Source: Stutzerimonas sp. S1 (GTDB lineage Bacteria > Pseudomonadota > Gammaproteobacteria > Pseudomonadales > Pseudomonadaceae). From it: 64,000 nucleotides of DNA. Of this stretch, positions 60,067 to 64,000 are shown one piece after another. The notes under the pieces are model-generated. The model was not told the DNA's origin and ran no database searches. It saw nothing but the letters and a program-made list of their open reading frames with translations. The first letter of the stretch is position 1. The number at the start of each line of letters is the position of its first letter. The stretch lies in contig NZ_JAOEIY010000005.1 of NCBI RefSeq assembly GCF_025966695.1, forward strand, positions 372,001 to 436,000. Reading direction: 5' to 3'. The position numbers and the translations under genes were made by a program.

Positions 60067-60075
60067 GCCGATAAT
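60046..60075 (+). promoter_or_regulatory. erpA sigma-70 promoter
   Basis: TTGACC (60046-60051) and GATAAT (60070-60075) are separated by 18 bases, with the start codon 42 bases further on. Confidence 0.65.
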
Positions 60076-60117
60076 GCCTCGCCATAGCAGTAGGCGTTCT
60101 AGCGCCGGGAGAACTCA

Positions 60118-60468
60118 ATGAGTGTCGAATCCTTCACACCCACCGCGATCCAGTTCAGTCAGGGTGCCGCGAGCAAGGTGAAGACCCTGGTCGAAGAAGA
60201 GGGCAACCCGCGCCTTAAATTGCGAGTGTTCGTCACTGGCGGTGGCTGCTCCGGTTTTCAGTACGGCTTTACCTTCGACGAGGAGGTGGCGGATGACGAC
60301 ACCATCATCGAGCGTGAGGGGGTTAGCCTGGTGGTGGATCCGATGAGCTATCAGTATCTGGCTGGCGCGGAAGTCGATTACCAGGAGGGACTTGAGGGGT
60401 CTCGCTTTGTAATCAAGAACCCGAATGCGACAACAACATGTGGCTGCGGCCAATCATTCTCGATCTGA
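60118..60468 (+). CDS. erpA: Iron-sulfur cluster insertion protein ErpA
   Basis: A 116-residue A-type carrier. The three cluster-binding cysteines are in [11 protein letters not shown] and TTCGCGQSF. It delivers Fe-S clusters to essential targets such as isoprenoid enzymes. The ATG follows gggag. Monocistronic: it ends with its own terminator, and its promoter overlaps a probable IscR site. Confidence 0.96.
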   Translation: MSVESFTPTAIQFSQGAASKVKTLVEEEGNPRLKLRVFVTGGGCSGFQYGFTFDEEVADDDTIIEREGVSLVVDPMSYQYLAGAEVDYQEGLEGSRFVIKNPNATTTCGCGQSFSI

Positions 60469-60486
60469 CAGTAGTTTCGTGTTGCT

Positions 60487-60513
60487 AAACGCCGCGCCAT
60501 GCACGGCGTTTTT
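60487..60513 (+). terminator. erpA terminator
   Basis: An 8-bp stem aaacgccg/cggcgttt with a nine-base loop and a run of five T, 18 bases past the erpA stop. It also lies just beyond the end of convergent anmK. Confidence 0.85.
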
Positions 60514-60533
60514 GATGGCGGGCATTATGTCCT

Positions 60534-63004
<2,471 letters not shown>

Positions 63005-63178
63005 TAGATATCTGGCATGTTTTTGCACAGGAAATAACTGTCTAAAATATAAGCAAACCCCGCTCGAGGCAACCCTTGCAGGCGTTCCATCTGTCGATCA
63101 GCCCACAGGTCACGAACTTGTATTTTGCGCGTGATCTTGTAAGGCTTGCGGCTTTTATTTCTAGGTGCGGAGCCCCCC

Positions 63179-64000
63179 ATGAAGTCGATTGAAGAGCAGT
63201 TGTCGGTCATTAAGCGGGGTGCTGATGAGGTGCTCGTTGAGTCGGAATTGATTGCCAAACTGAAGCGCGGACAGCCGCTGCGCGTCAAGGCAGGGTTCGA
63301 TCCGACGGCCCCTGACCTTCACCTGGGGCACACGGTGCTGATCAACAAAATGCGCCAGCTGCAGGAGCTGGGGCATCAGGTGATTTTCCTCATAGGCGAC
63401 TTCACGGGCATGATCGGTGATCCCAGTGGGAAAAGTGCGACCCGGCCCCCATTGACGAGGGATCAGGTTCTGGAGAATGCGGAAACCTATAAGGCACAAG
63501 TGTTCAAAATTCTGGACCCTGCGAAAACCGAGGTTGCGTTCAATTCGACGTGGATGGATCAGCTGAAGCCTTCCGATTTCATCAGGCTTGCCTCGCAGTA
63601 CACCGTGGCGCGCATGCTTGAGCGCGACGACTTCAGCAAGCGGTATGCCAGTAACCAGTCCATCGCGATTCATGAATTCCTGTATCCGCTGGTTCAGGGT
63701 TATGACTCGGTGGCATTGAAGGCGGACATCGAGCTCGGGGGGACTGACCAGAAGTTCAATCTGCTCATGGGGCGTGAGCTGCAGCGGGCCTATGGTCAGG
63801 AGTCGCAGTGTGTGATCACGATGCCGCTGCTGGAGGGCTTGGATGGCGTCAAGAAGATGTCCAAATCGCTGGGTAACTATGTTGGTATCCAAGAGTTGCC
63901 TGGTGTCATGTACAGCAAGCTAGTCTCGATTCCTGATGGTTTGATGTGGCGATACTTCGAATTGCTCAGTTTCCGTTCTGTAGATGAGATTGAAGCATTT
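63179..64000 (+). CDS. tyrS: Tyrosyl-tRNA synthetase, N-terminal part (cut by window end)
   Basis: Open to the end of the window; 274 codons are visible. It is a class I aminoacyl-tRNA synthetase: HLGH (in [11 protein letters not shown]) is the HIGH motif and [10 protein letters not shown] the KMSKS motif, with [14 protein letters not shown] between. The compact N-terminus and the KMSKS position fit the TyrRS type of pseudomonads. The C-terminal S4-like tRNA-binding domain lies outside. The 174-base gap before it has no obvious T-box, as expected in a Gram-negative. Confidence 0.95.
   Translation, partial: MKSIEEQLSVIKRGADEVLVESELIAKLKRGQPLRVKAGFDPTAPDLHLGHTVLINKMRQLQELGHQVIFLIGDFTGMIGDPSGKSATRPPLTRDQVLENAETYKAQVFKILDPAKTEVAFNSTWMDQLKPSDFIRLASQYTVARMLERDDFSKRYASNQSIAIHEFLYPLVQGYDSVALKADIELGGTDQKFNLLMGRELQRAYGQESQCVITMPLLEGLDGVKKMSKSLGNYVGIQELPGVMYSKLVSIPDGLMWRYFELLSFRSVDEIEAF

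Overview
The window is high-GC DNA from a gamma-proteobacterium of the Pseudomonas group, most likely a Stutzerimonas (Pseudomonas stutzeri-like) chromosome. This rests on the Vfr-type CRP, the amgK-murU cell-wall recycling pair, the trpE and trpGDC arrangement, the prkA-yeaH-spoVR triad, and a gene order (tsaD/rpsU-dnaG-rpoD, glpE-apaH-apaG-rsmA-pdxA-surA-lptD, vfr-osmC-speD-coq7-HIT-AAA-argC-erpA-anmK-M23-tyrS) that follows the core map of Pseudomonas as I know it. Species assignment is inference. The window is densely coding; no gap exceeds 300 bases. I saw no insertion sequence, prophage or CRISPR array.

Region 1 (1-17.6 kb). After the 3' end of hemE and a small orphan gene comes the accessory part: about 17 minus-strand, mostly overlapping genes from 17487 down to 649 that form an aryl-polyene (APE) pigment cluster. 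It has two complete ketosynthases, a cysteine-poor partner ketosynthase, ketoreductase, two dehydratases (one fused to the AMP ligase), two acyl carrier proteins, thioesterase, two acyltransferases, a glycosyltransferase, a LolA-like carrier, an MMPL exporter and a DUF3261 lipoprotein. Two additions make it notable: a MIO-type aromatic amino acid ammonia-lyase that probably makes the aryl starter, and an FAD enzyme carrying flavin-dependent halogenase motifs. Together they suggest a polyene primed by a cinnamic-type acid and possibly halogenated, carried to the outer membrane.

Region 2 (17.6-35 kb). trxC, metY, an SLC13/RCK permease, a CAU-anticodon tRNA, the macromolecular synthesis operon rpsU-dnaG-rpoD with divergent tsaD, then plsY, folB, folK, cca, and the stress operon prkA-yeaH-spoVR.

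Region 3 (35-48 kb). The lptD-surA-pdxA-rsmA-apaG-apaH-glpE envelope and housekeeping operon, with a strong terminator-like hairpin between surA and pdxA; divergent from it amgK-murU-djlA; then a DUF3530 protein and rpe-gph.

Region 4 (48-64 kb). trpE, preceded by a Trp-rich leader peptide and attenuator, then trpG-trpD-trpC only 77 bases away (the interval occupied by pyocin genes in P. aeruginosa), vfr, an OsmC protein, speD, coq7, a HIT protein, an AAA ATPase, a DUF805 protein, a HemJ-like membrane protein, argC, erpA behind a probable IscR-controlled promoter, anmK, an M23 endopeptidase and the 5' part of tyrS. amgK, murU, anmK and the M23 enzyme link this window strongly to peptidoglycan turnover.
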